A DNA stretch of 64,000 nucleotides from Flavobacterium hydatis (GTDB lineage Bacteria; Bacteroidota; Bacteroidia; Flavobacteriales; Flavobacteriaceae), in contig NZ_JPRM01000027.1 in assembly GCF_000737695.1 (NCBI RefSeq), forward strand, positions 62,001 through 126,000. Direction: 5' to 3'. Below are positions 37,015 to 44,974 of this stretch, one piece after another. Position 1 is the stretch's first letter; the number at the start of each line of letters is the position of its first letter. The translations under genes and the position numbers were made by a program. Below the pieces are notes generated by a model. The model did not search any database. It was given only the letters and a program-made list of their open reading frames with translations, and had not been told where the DNA came from.

Positions 37015-37977
37015 AATAGTTATTTCCAAAATTGCTCCTTCTCCATTTAACACATAAGCATCCATTGCTGCAGGGATTAAAACTGTATCTCCTTTTTTAT
37101 ATTGATACACTACATTTTCATGTCTAATTTCAAAAGCTCCTTCAATACACATATAGACTGTAAAAGTATCTCCTTTTTTATTTACTTTCACACCTCCGTT
37201 TAACGGAATAAAATTTGTTGTAAAATAAGGACAATCCACAACTACATTAGACTCATTTACAGTCTTTTCATATTTCTTGTATGTATCAACTTTATTATAA
37301 TTGATAGCATCTAAAGCTAAATCAACATGTAATTCTCTTTTATTTCCCTGTGCATCTACTCTATCAAAATCATATAATCGATACGTAATGTCCGATGTTT
37401 GCTGAATCTCTGCAACAACCAATCCTGCTCCTATAGCGTGAACTGTTCCTGTTTCCAGAAAAAACACATCACCCACTTTGGCTTTTACATCATCAAGAAT
37501 AGAAACCAACGTTTTATTATTTAAGTTCTCCAAATATTCTTCTTTACTTGAATCTTCCTTAAAACCTACAATAATCCTTGCATCGGCATCAGCTTGCATT
37601 ACATACCACATTTCGGTTTTACCAAATGAATTATGGCGCTCTTTTGCCAACTCATCATTAGGATGTACTTGTATCGATAAATCTTCGCGAGCGTCTAGGT
37701 ATTTAAAAAGTAATGGAAATTGTTTTCCGAATCGGTTATAAACTGACGTTCCCAAAATTTCGTTTGGCTGTTCATCTATTAATTCTGTTAATGATTTTCC
37801 TTTTAATTCGCCATTGGCAACAATACTTATATCTCCTTCTACTGTAGATAATTCCCAACTCTCACCTGTTATTTTAGAAACGATAGGTTTATTAAGAACC
37901 GTTTTTAGTTTTTCGCCTCCCCAGATTCTTTCTTTTAAGATTGGTTCAAATTGTAAAGGGTAAATTTTTATGCTCAT
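37012..37977 (-). CDS. manA: Mannose-6-phosphate isomerase, class I
   Basis: 321 residues from MSIKIYPLQFEPILKERIWGG (ATG 37977); the longer frame to 38127 includes ~50 residues encoded by a repeat element and is rejected. Interconverts mannose-6-phosphate and fructose-6-phosphate in the cytoplasm. Zinc-site motifs: LSIQVHPND (Gln, His), KTEMWYVM (Glu), ETGTVHAIGAGLVVAEIQQTSD (His), then TYRLYDFDR with the catalytic Arg region. The C-terminal cupin (GDTVLIPAAMDAYVL) is typical. Length is that of the short bacterial type. Together with the ROK kinase it gives a route for mannose released by the PUL. Confidence 0.94.
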   Translation of the reverse strand: MSIKIYPLQFEPILKERIWGGEKLKTVLNKPIVSKITGESWELSTVEGDISIVANGELKGKSLTELIDEQPNEILGTSVYNRFGKQFPLLFKYLDAREDLSIQVHPNDELAKERHNSFGKTEMWYVMQADADARIIVGFKEDSSKEEYLENLNNKTLVSILDDVKAKVGDVFFLETGTVHAIGAGLVVAEIQQTSDITYRLYDFDRVDAQGNKRELHVDLALDAINYNKVDTYKKYEKTVNESNVVVDCPYFTTNFIPLNGGVKVNKKGDTFTVYMCIEGAFEIRHENVVYQYKKGDTVLIPAAMDAYVLNGEGAILEITI

Positions 37978-38020
37978 TTTTATGTTTTTTAAATTATTGT
38001 TTTTTTTGGATTGTCTAAAA

Positions 38021-38340
38021 GGGAACGCGGATGACGCGGATTCGCTATCGCAAAAACACGGATAAAAACGGATTTTAAAACAATACTTTGTTTTATATTT
38101 TTTGCCACTAATTTCACGAATTGTCACAAATTATTTTTCATCTAACTTAAATCTGCTCAATCTGCCACCCGAGCGATAGCGAACAGACGAAGTAAATCTG
38201 TGTGAAACAAAAAACTCTTTAATCCTTTTAATCTGTGGCTATACTTTTCTCTCGCAGATTTAGCAGATTGAGCAGATTATAAAATCCGTTTTTATCAGCG
38301 TCTTTCCTTTAGGAAATCCGTATCATCCGCGTTCCATTCA
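38021..38340. repeat. Large nested inverted repeat, CGCGGAT family, copy 1
   Basis: The outer arm GGAACGCGGATGACGCGGAT (38022-) pairs with ATCATCCGCGTTCC near 38335. The next layer ACGGATAAAAACGGATTTT pairs with AAAATCCGTTTTTATC. The inner layer AAATCTGCTCAATCTGCCA (~38150) pairs with GCAGATTTAGCAGATTGAGC (~38256). The whole ~320-bp gap between GH97 and manA is one nested palindrome; the 5' extension of the manA frame lies in it. Confidence 0.8.
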
Positions 38341-38350
38341 CAAACAATGT

Positions 38351-40453
38351 TTACTTTATAGAAATAGCCACACCACCACTTGCAGCTAATTTTTGCTTTA
38401 ATTTAGTTTTACTATTTACAGTTACTTTACGAATGTTATATGATTGCGGATTAGTTTTGTAATCTGCCGTTTTTCCGTCTTCGTAAATCGTTGCTGTGTA
38501 TGATTTTCCTGCAGGTAAGAAACTAAAATCAATCGTAGCTATACGTGGATTTTCATCTGTGATTCCGCCAACAAACCATTCTTGTTTTCCTTTGGTTTTT
38601 CTGGCAATGGTAATATAATCTCCAGGTTCAGCTTCGAGGATATACGTTTCGTCCCAGTCTAAAGCAACATCTTTTATAAACTGAAATGCATCTTTAAAAC
38701 GCATATAATTTTCGGGTAAATCGGCAGCCATTTGCAACGGACTGTACATAGTAACATACAATGCCAATTGTTTCACTAATGTTGTACTTAACTTGTTCTT
38801 CTTGGATCCGTAAACCGATAAATCTCCCTGAAAAATACCAGGTGTATAATCCATTGGCCCTCCCATAAGTCGGGTAAAAGGTAAGATTGTAGTATGATCA
38901 GGATGAATTCCTTCCATAGCTTCAAACTCTGTTCCTCGTGCCGATTCTTGTGCAAACCAGTTAGGATACGTTCGGTGTAACCCTGTAGGTCGAACGGCTT
39001 CGTGAGAATCTACCATGATTTTGTGTTTCGCCGCTTCTTTAGCTACATACGTATAATGATTTACCATTTGTTGTCCGTCATGGTGTTCTCCCCTCGGGAT
39101 AATTGGACCAACATATCCTGTTTTAACCGCATTATAATTATTATCAACCATAAAATTTAAAGCGTCATTTAGTTGTCGTTCATATTCGGCAGTTGAAGAT
39201 GTAGTTTCATGATGCATCACAATTTTTACCTTCTTTTTACTCGCATAGTCGCTTAAATCTTTTACATCAAAATCGGGATAAGCTTTAGTAAAACTATAAA
39301 TACGTTCTTTCTTAAAGGCGGTATTGTCTTCCCAACCTTCATTCCAACCTTCGACCAAAACGGCATCAAAGCCATTTGCAGCAGCAAAATCTATATATTC
39401 TTTTATATGTTTCGTATTTGCTCCATGTGTAGTATTAGGCTTTAATTTAGAGAAATCGGTAGAACCAATAACTACATCTTGATTATCAGAATATGCCCAA
39501 GTAGATCCACCTCCTGTAAAATATTCCCACCAAACACCAATATATTTTACTGGTTTTATCCAAGAAGTATCTTCAAAATTGCAAGGTTCGTTAAGATTCA
39601 ATATCATTTTTGAAGCCAAGATATCTCTCGCATCATCACTTACTACAATTGTTCGCCATGGTGTAAAACTTCCCGTTTGTATATATCCTTTATTGCCCAC
39701 AGCATCTGGAACAAGATGCGAACTCAACGAATATGTTTTATCATCGACATTAAGGCACATTGCAGGATAATTTTTTAAAGCTGCTTCGTGAATATTAATA
39801 TAAATTCCAGCATCCGTCTTAATCATTAAAGGCGTTTGCGTGGCTAAATTCTTGATAGTGGTTTGTGCTGCAAGAGAAACATGTGTTGCATCGTAAACCA
39901 AAGATTGCATCTCGGATATTTTAGAAGTTGTATAGCTATATTCGTTTGTATCATAATCGCCCGGAATCCAAAAAAGTTTATGATCTCCAGTTAAGTTAAG
40001 CTCGGTTGTTTCTTCCTGAATAATAAAATGACGCAAATTATCTTGCACAGGAAATTCATATCTAAAGCCTAAACCATCATTAAACAAACGGAAATAAATT
40101 GATATTTTTCGTTTGCTTTTCTCCTGAATAAGGTCAGTTTTTAATTCGTTATAGTGATTTTGTATTTCTTTTTGTTCTCCTAAAACTGGTTTCCAAGTAC
40201 TGTTTTCTGACAGAAATTTGGTCTCTGCAATCTGGAAACCTTTATTCAGCATAATATCCGATTTTATAATAAAACCCAATTTACTTTCCTTAATCACTTC
40301 TTTATTCTTGTAACTCAAAGAATAAATTGGCGTTCCTTCGGCATTTAAATGAAACACTAAAGTCAAATTTCCATCGGGCGATTTAAGTTCCTGAGCATTC
40401 ATAAAAGCAGTTGAAACAAAAATAAAAAAGCAGATAAAAAGTATATTTTTCAT
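38351..40453 (-). CDS. GH97 glycoside hydrolase (SusB-like, probable inverting alpha-glucosidase)
   Basis: 700 residues from MKNILFICFFIFVSTAFMNAQ (ATG 40453); the 14-residue longer frame would start inside the operator. N-terminal beta-sandwich (LKSPDGNLTLVFHL, ~22-270), TIM barrel (YIGVWWEYFTGGGSTWAYSD, GFDAVLVEGWNEGWEDN, VKTGYVGPIIPRGEHHDGQQ, IMVDSHEAVRPTGLHRTYPN, ARGTEFEAMEG, PFTRLMGGPMDYTPG), C-terminal beta domain. The Glu residues in GEHHDGQ and HEAVRPTG and the VKTGYVG segment resemble the inverting SusB type rather than the retaining alpha-galactosidase type. Its promoter carries the perfect operator. Confidence 0.93.
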   Translation of the reverse strand: MKNILFICFFIFVSTAFMNAQELKSPDGNLTLVFHLNAEGTPIYSLSYKNKEVIKESKLGFIIKSDIMLNKGFQIAETKFLSENSTWKPVLGEQKEIQNHYNELKTDLIQEKSKRKISIYFRLFNDGLGFRYEFPVQDNLRHFIIQEETTELNLTGDHKLFWIPGDYDTNEYSYTTSKISEMQSLVYDATHVSLAAQTTIKNLATQTPLMIKTDAGIYINIHEAALKNYPAMCLNVDDKTYSLSSHLVPDAVGNKGYIQTGSFTPWRTIVVSDDARDILASKMILNLNEPCNFEDTSWIKPVKYIGVWWEYFTGGGSTWAYSDNQDVVIGSTDFSKLKPNTTHGANTKHIKEYIDFAAANGFDAVLVEGWNEGWEDNTAFKKERIYSFTKAYPDFDVKDLSDYASKKKVKIVMHHETTSSTAEYERQLNDALNFMVDNNYNAVKTGYVGPIIPRGEHHDGQQMVNHYTYVAKEAAKHKIMVDSHEAVRPTGLHRTYPNWFAQESARGTEFEAMEGIHPDHTTILPFTRLMGGPMDYTPGIFQGDLSVYGSKKNKLSTTLVKQLALYVTMYSPLQMAADLPENYMRFKDAFQFIKDVALDWDETYILEAEPGDYITIARKTKGKQEWFVGGITDENPRIATIDFSFLPAGKSYTATIYEDGKTADYKTNPQSYNIRKVTVNSKTKLKQKLAASGGVAISIK

Positions 40454-40475
40454 AATTTTAAGAAAGTTACATAAA

Positions 40476-40500
40476 TTGCTAAATCGATTTAGCAAACATA
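40476..40500 (-). promoter_or_regulatory. GH97 promoter with perfect operator O4
   Basis: The exact palindrome TTGCTAAATCGATTTAGCAA (40476-40495) overlaps a -7 element TATGTTTG (40500-40493, minus). A bound LacI-family repressor would cover the promoter and the start of transcription. ATG 40453 lies 22 nt downstream. Confidence 0.8.
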
Positions 40501-40704
40501 ATAAAAAATGTTATACTTGTATACTTAATCTAAAATTTATGATTATAAAATAATTAATCCCGTATAAAAACAAGAATATATCTTATTATTAATCAAAAAC
40601 TTGCGAACAATTACATACCTAAACCCAAGCGTTAAACGGTACCAAAAATCAATCAAACTAAAAGGTTTATAAAAAAATTAACAACTACGACAGCCAAGAA
40701 AAAG

Positions 40705-40712
40705 TATCTTTG
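40705..40712 (+). promoter_or_regulatory. -7 promoter element 9 nt before the start codon
   Basis: TATCTTTG ends 9 nt before ATG 40722, so the transcript would be leaderless or nearly so. The paralogue at 43983 has TATTTTCG at the same distance. Confidence 0.5.
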
Positions 40713-40721
40713 CCCCTAACT

Positions 40722-41078
40722 ATGACAAAAAAGTTCTACATATTGCTACTTGTTACGCTTGGTTTCCTAATGGGACCAACGCTTACTTATGCGCATGGAA
40801 CAAAAAAAGAAATGTCATGTTGTAAAAAAGAATCTACAGAAAAAGACTGTTGCAAGAAAAAAGATTCTAAAAAGAAAGATCACGATTGCGATAAAGGTTG
40901 TTTAGGAAACTCTTGTGGTTCTGCAACTGGTGGCTGTGGTTTTTCGCCAATGGCACTTTTTCAAACAGAAAACAATTCACTTTTTAGTTTTTCTGAAAGA
41001 AAACAAAATTATTATTATTCTGAAATCTTTATTTCTTCAGATTTCCGTTCTATCTGGCTTCCACCTAAAATAAGCTAG
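40722..41078 (+). CDS. Small exported Cys/Lys-rich protein with conserved C-terminal tail
   Basis: 118 residues from MTKKFYILLLVTLGFLMGP. Signal peptide to TYAHG; then a Cys- and Lys-rich stretch (SCCKK, DCCKKKDSKKKDHDCDKGC, SCGSATGGCGF) that looks metal-binding; then a conserved tail ending SSDFRSIWLPPKIS. No family recognised. A paralogue at 43983 keeps the tail but has lost most of the paired cysteines. Heads a cluster of HMA and thioredoxin genes, so a periplasmic metal chaperone, buffer or sensor peptide is plausible (inference). Confidence 0.75.
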   Translation: MTKKFYILLLVTLGFLMGPTLTYAHGTKKEMSCCKKESTEKDCCKKKDSKKKDHDCDKGCLGNSCGSATGGCGFSPMALFQTENNSLFSFSERKQNYYYSEIFISSDFRSIWLPPKIS

Positions 41079-41239
41079 ATTTATTTCCTGACAGCCATAA
41101 GTCTGTCTAATCCAAAGTCATTTTAAGACTTTAAAACAAAAAACTTTTTTTAATCCCGATTCTATTCACAGAAATAGCTGTATTTGCTATAGTCTCTGTT
41201 GTATTTTAGGATTAATCCATCCAAAAAAAATTACATACA

Positions 41240-41602
41240 ATGAACTCAATAAAAAAATTATTGATGGTAATGACTCTATTACTATCAGTTACTTACGCCA
41301 GCGCACAAATAAAAAATAAAACTACCGAATCTGTAAAAATTAGTGGAAACTGTAGTATGTGTAAAAAAGTTATCGAAACTGCAGCAAACGTTAATAAGGA
41401 AGCTAAAGTAAACTGGAATGAAAATACTAAAGTGGCAACTGTTACTTATGATAACAAGAAAACCAATCTTGATGCTATACTAAAACGTGTTGCTGATGCA
41501 GGATATGATAATGAAAAATTTACAGCTCCAACTACAGTTTATGATGAACTACACGGATGTTGCCAATATGATAGAGAAGTAAGCCCTAAAAAAGCACAAT
41601 AA
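41240..41602 (+). CDS. Exported HMA-domain metal-binding protein
   Basis: 120 residues. Signal peptide MNSIKKLLMVMTLLLSVTYA..AQ, then a heavy-metal-associated domain (ESVKISGNCSMCKKVIETAA ... ATVTYDNKKTNLDAILKRVADAGYDNEKF) with the metal-binding CSMC (GNCSMCKK replaces the usual GMTCxxC). The C-terminus adds another cysteine pair (HGCCQYD). A periplasmic carrier for Cu(I) or a divalent soft metal is likely. Its signal-peptide region is nearly the same as that of the TlpA-like paralogue at 44492. Confidence 0.85.
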   Translation: MNSIKKLLMVMTLLLSVTYASAQIKNKTTESVKISGNCSMCKKVIETAANVNKEAKVNWNENTKVATVTYDNKKTNLDAILKRVADAGYDNEKFTAPTTVYDELHGCCQYDREVSPKKAQ

Positions 41603-41650
41603 TCTTAATCAAAATCATTTAAATAACATGTTTGATTGGGGTGCAGATTA

Positions 41651-41725
41651 AACCATATAAGTCGTTTAAGAAAATATAAGTTTTAGACACTTCTCTTAAA
41701 TGGACTTGTATTACTTATATGGTTA
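41651..41725. repeat. Inverted repeat, AACCATATAAGT family, copy 2
   Basis: AACCATATAAGTCGTTTAAG ... pairs with ...CTTAAATGGACTTGTATTAC-TTATATGGTT. Same arms as 20385-20449. It lies between the HMA and TlpA-like genes. Confidence 0.7.
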
Positions 41726-41844
41726 GCTTTTTGTCCTACATTAAGTTAATCAAATTGTAAAGTTTGTTTGCATTTTACTCTTTATATTCTGTGGCTTAAA
41801 ACAGAATATGTAACCCAACACAGTCAAGTATCAAAAAAAATATC

Positions 41845-42333
41845 ATGTTCAAAATAAAAAACATAATCACATTAATTACTCTTGTTGCAACAGTTTCTGT
41901 AGCAAGTGCTCAAATAAAAATAGGAGATTCTTTTCCAGATGCTCAGCTTCAAAACAATAAGAATGCTACCGTTAAACTAAATTCTTTTAAAGGAAAAACA
42001 GTTTTGGTAGACTTTTGGGCTTCATGGTGCGCTCCTTGCAGAGTGGCCAATAAAAAACTGGTAAAACTATATGACCAATACAAGGGTCAGAACTTTGAAA
42101 TCGTTGGAATATCAATAGATATCGACAAAACTAAATGGTTAAAAGCTATCGAAAAAGATAAACTAAAGCACCAGCAATTAATTGACCCTAAAGGTTTTGA
42201 TGCTAAAACGGCTGTAACTTTTGGAGTAGATGCTTTGCCATCGGCTTATCTTTTTGATGCATCAGGAAAACTGATTGCTATAAACCCAACTGAAGCGCAA
42301 ATAATTACACAAATCAAAAAAAACAAAAAATAA
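41845..42333 (+). CDS. TlpA-like periplasmic thiol-disulfide oxidoreductase
   Basis: 162 residues with signal peptide (VASAQ). Thioredoxin fold with active site FWASWCAPCRVANKKL, preceded by IGDSFPDAQLQNNKNATVKLNSFKGKTVLVD and ending with cis-Pro segment ALPSAYLFDASGKLIA. Probably reduces cysteines of the HMA and Cys-rich proteins encoded beside it, supplied with electrons by DsbD (45281). A close paralogue lies at 44492. Ends 1 nt before the next gene. Confidence 0.9.
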   Translation: MFKIKNIITLITLVATVSVASAQIKIGDSFPDAQLQNNKNATVKLNSFKGKTVLVDFWASWCAPCRVANKKLVKLYDQYKGQNFEIVGISIDIDKTKWLKAIEKDKLKHQQLIDPKGFDAKTAVTFGVDALPSAYLFDASGKLIAINPTEAQIITQIKKNKK

Positions 42334-42334
42334 A

Positions 42335-42862
42335 ATGAAAACCATAAATATAAAATTCATAACCGTTACACTTGTACTATTATTAACTGGTGTAAAATCA
42401 TATTCTCAAATTTCTAAAGCCGAAATAATGGCTACAGGATTAACTTGTTCTATGTGCTCTAATGCCATAAACAAGCAATTAAAATCTTTTACAGAAGTAG
42501 ATAGCATTGCTACAGACTTAAACACAAACACGTTTACAGTTTACTTTAAAAAAGATAATTCATTACAACCTAAAGTATTGAAAAAAGCAGTTGAAAAAGC
42601 TGGTTTCTTTGTAGGTTCACTGGTTTTAACAGCCAAGTTTCATACACCAACAATTGAGGATAATACAACCCTAAAAGTTGATGATGCTACATATACTTTT
42701 ATCGATATTAAAAATCCTGTAGCTCATGCTGAAGCAAAATACAGAGTGCTGGACAAAGGTTTTGTAACCCAAAAAGAGTACAAAAAACTAGTTAAATCAT
42801 ATTCTAAGTATCCTGGTTATGCTACAGAAAATGAAGATGATTATTACTTAAAAGCATTATAA
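42335..42862 (+). CDS. Exported protein with N-terminal HMA domain
   Basis: 175 residues. Signal peptide to SYSQ; an HMA domain (KAEIMATGLTCSMCSNAINKQL ... NTFTVYFKKDN ... VLKKAVEKAGFFVGSL) with metal site TCSMC; then an extra ~80-residue domain (TLKVDDATYTFIDIKNPVAHAEAKYRVLDKGFVTQKEYKKLVK) unknown to me. Sits tightly between the thioredoxin and beta-barrel genes (1- and 3-nt gaps), so one operon. Confidence 0.85.
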   Translation: MKTINIKFITVTLVLLLTGVKSYSQISKAEIMATGLTCSMCSNAINKQLKSFTEVDSIATDLNTNTFTVYFKKDNSLQPKVLKKAVEKAGFFVGSLVLTAKFHTPTIEDNTTLKVDDATYTFIDIKNPVAHAEAKYRVLDKGFVTQKEYKKLVKSYSKYPGYATENEDDYYLKAL

Positions 42863-42865
42863 AAA

Positions 42866-43672
42866 ATGAAATATCTATCATTAATCTTCATCTTCTTTAT
42901 TTCATACAATATAGATGCCCAAGAATTATTTGTAGTAACCGAACCCGCTAGTAACGCTCCGGCGGGATCTATTGGGGTTCGTGTTGGGCAATCAATCATG
43001 GATAACAAACACGAAAGTGGCTCTATGTACAATTTAACACCTGAAGTTACTTGGGGAATAAATAAAAACCTGATGGTTCGTACCTCGGCATTTTTAAGCA
43101 ACCAAGAAAACGGATTGGGTCTTAAAGGTGGTGGTTTTTATGCCAAATACAGATTTTTTTCTGTAGATGATTTACAGAGTCATTTCAGAATGGCTGCCTT
43201 TGGACGATACAGTTATAATAACTCGTTTTTTAATCAGGAAGCGATAGACTTAGCCAACGGAAATTCAGGTTACGAAGCTGGTTTAGTTGCAACTCAGTTA
43301 ATTCATAAAGTGGCGCTAAGTTCATCTGTAAGTTATGTGCGTGCACTTAATAATCCAGATTATAGTTTTCCAGATGCTTTGGGTAAAAATGCTGTAAACT
43401 ATACCTTTTCGGTAGGTAAATTAATGTATCCTAAAAAGTATACGAGTTACAAACAAACCAATATTAATGCAATGTTGGAGTTTACGGGACAAACAATTAC
43501 CGAAAACGGAAAGTCGTATCTAGATGTAGTTCCATCTATTCAGTTTATCATTAATAGTCAGGCGAGAATAGACCTTGCTTACAAAAAAGAATTGTATAGC
43601 TCGATGCAACGTGCAGCATCTGATGGTGTTTTCTTAAAACTAGAATATACATTTTTTAACGTGACTAAATAA
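42866..43672 (+). CDS. Outer-membrane beta-barrel-like protein of the metal operon
   Basis: 268 residues with signal peptide (YNIDAQ). Alternating-hydrophobic strands (GSIGVRVGQSIM, NLMVRTSAFLS, GGGFYAKYRFFS, HFRMAAFGRYSYN, VALSSSVSYVRAL, INAMLEFTGQT, RIDLAYKKELYS) and a final FLKLEYTFFNVTK, ending near an aromatic residue, suggest a ~12-strand barrel. Likely the outer-membrane component of this metal-binding operon. Substrate unknown. Confidence 0.75.
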   Translation: MKYLSLIFIFFISYNIDAQELFVVTEPASNAPAGSIGVRVGQSIMDNKHESGSMYNLTPEVTWGINKNLMVRTSAFLSNQENGLGLKGGGFYAKYRFFSVDDLQSHFRMAAFGRYSYNNSFFNQEAIDLANGNSGYEAGLVATQLIHKVALSSSVSYVRALNNPDYSFPDALGKNAVNYTFSVGKLMYPKKYTSYKQTNINAMLEFTGQTITENGKSYLDVVPSIQFIINSQARIDLAYKKELYSSMQRAASDGVFLKLEYTFFNVTK

Positions 43673-43679
43673 GATTTTG

Positions 43680-43780
43680 AGACTTTCACGCAGATTTAAA
43701 AAGATTTAAGCTGATACAGGCAGATTTATTTATAACCTAAATTTAATCTGCTTTAATCTGTAAGATCTGCGTGAAACAAA
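43680..43780. repeat. Inverted repeat of GCAGATT words
   Basis: TTTCACGCAGATTTAAAAAG pairs imperfectly with AATCTGTAAGATCTGCGTGA. Same GCAGATT vocabulary as the inner layer of the 38.0-kb palindrome. Confidence 0.65.
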
Positions 43781-43869
43781 AAAACTTTAGTTAGAAAAAA
43801 TAAAATAGAGATCTCTTTTTAGTAGTGTAAAAGGTCGTTTTACTCAAAAAAATAAGGTCTCATTCCAGG

Positions 43870-43896
43870 CCTAACAGGTTTCTAAAACTTGTTAGG
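43870..43896. repeat. CCTAACAGG palindrome, third copy
   Basis: CCTAACAGGTTTC..AACTTGTTAGG is an imperfect version of the perfect hairpins at 25.3 and 25.4 kb. Confidence 0.75.
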
Positions 43897-43966
43897 TTTA
43901 TTTCTATAAAAGTCTAAAACGTATAACATTTACATCAAAATTAACACCCATCTGATAATTAAATTT

Positions 43967-43974
43967 TATTTTCG
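43967..43974 (+). promoter_or_regulatory. Putative -7 element, near-leaderless paralogue
   Basis: TATTTTCG (one mismatch to TAnnTTTG) ends 8 nt before ATG 43983, mirroring the arrangement at 40705. Confidence 0.35.
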
Positions 43975-43982
43975 TGTTTCTT

Positions 43983-44342
43983 ATGACTAAAAAATTCTAC
44001 ATACTATTAATTATAACGTTTGGTTTATTTATGGGACCAACGCTTAATTTTGCACGTGGAATTAAAATAGAAAAGATATGTTTTAAAAACAAAACATCCT
44101 TAAAAGCCTCTTGTAAAGAGACAGATTTTAAAACAAAAGAACACAGATGTGCTAATGGTTGTATAGAAAGTTCTGACGATTGCACTGTGGTTTACTGTAG
44201 TTATTATACACCAATAATTTCTTTTCAAACAGACAATCATTCTTTTTTTAATTTTTCTGAAAGAAAGCAAAACTATTATTATTCAGAAATCTTTATTTCT
44301 TCAGATTTCCGTTCTATTTGGCTTCCGCCAAAAATAAGCTAG
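43983..44342 (+). CDS. Paralogue of the small Cys-rich exported protein, reduced cysteine content
   Basis: 119 residues from MTKKFYILLIITFGLFMGP. Signal peptide ends near NFARG. The middle keeps scattered single cysteines (ICFK, ASCK, HRCANGC, DDCTVVYCS) in place of the CC pairs of the 40722 protein. The last ~30 residues (FSERKQNYYYSE..., SSDFRSIWLPPKIS) are essentially identical to that protein, and DNA identity continues past the stop codon (TAAGCTAGATT in both). This indicates a recent duplication or gene conversion. Function unknown. Confidence 0.72.
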   Translation: MTKKFYILLIITFGLFMGPTLNFARGIKIEKICFKNKTSLKASCKETDFKTKEHRCANGCIESSDDCTVVYCSYYTPIISFQTDNHSFFNFSERKQNYYYSEIFISSDFRSIWLPPKIS

Positions 44343-44491
44343 ATTCCTTTTGCGACAGCCATAAATGCGTTTTGTTCAGAACCATTTTAAAGCTGCAAAT
44401 CATTAAAAAAACCAATTCTATTCAGGATATAACAGTATTTGTTATGTTTCTGTTATGTCTTGGAATTAACTCTTTCAAAATTACAAAAACA

Positions 44492-44974
44492 ATGAATTCA
44501 ATAAAAAATACATTGATAGCAATAACCTTATTATTAGCTATCACTTCCGTTAATGCACAAATTAAAAAAGGTAATTCTTTCCCAAATATCCAATTACAGA
44601 ATGATAAGAATAAAACAGTTAAACTAAATTCTTATACAGGAAAAACAGTTTTAGTCGATTTTTGGGCATCTTGGTGTCCGTATTGTCGAATAGCCAATAA
44701 AGATTTGGTGAAATTATATGATAAATACAAAAGTCAAAATTTTGAGATTGTTGGGATATCCATAGATATTGATAAAGCAAAATGGTTAAAAGCCATTAAG
44801 ATTGATAATCTAAAACATCCTCAATTAATTGATCCAAATGGATTTGATGCCAAATCGGTAGCACTCTTTGGAGTAAAAGGAATACCTAGTACGTATCTTT
44901 TTAATACTTCAGGAAAATTAATAGCCATCAATCCGACGGAAGCACAAATAATTGCTCAAATCAAAAAGAAATAA
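44492..44974 (+). CDS. TlpA-like thioredoxin paralogue with swapped signal peptide
   Basis: 160 residues from MNSIKNTLIAITLLLAITSVNAQ (ATG 44492); the longer frame to 44318 reads through the preceding intergenic region. Active site FWASWCPYCRIANKDL. The mature part matches the 41845 protein almost throughout (GNSFPNIQLQNDKNKTVKLN, NFEIVGISIDIDKAKWLKAI, GKLIAINPTEAQIIAQIKKK). The leader instead matches that of the HMA gene at 41240 (MNSIKK). The join is at the shared AQIK, so this gene looks like a deletion fusion within a duplicated cluster. Cap-Pro segment KGIPSTYLFN replaces DALPSAYLFD. Confidence 0.88.
   Translation: MNSIKNTLIAITLLLAITSVNAQIKKGNSFPNIQLQNDKNKTVKLNSYTGKTVLVDFWASWCPYCRIANKDLVKLYDKYKSQNFEIVGISIDIDKAKWLKAIKIDNLKHPQLIDPNGFDAKSVALFGVKGIPSTYLFNTSGKLIAINPTEAQIIAQIKKK

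Noticed and set aside
37978..38127. 50-residue N-terminal extension of ManA
   Set aside because: It is encoded by the CGCGGAT palindrome element; ATG 37977 gives the normal family start.
40560..40704. Riboswitch or leader RNA before the Cys-rich gene
   Set aside because: The likely -7 element is 9 nt from the ATG, leaving no leader, and no known aptamer motif was recognised.
44318..44491. 58-residue N-terminal extension of the second TlpA-like protein
   Set aside because: It reads the 3' end of the preceding gene region in another frame; ATG 44492 starts a proper signal peptide.
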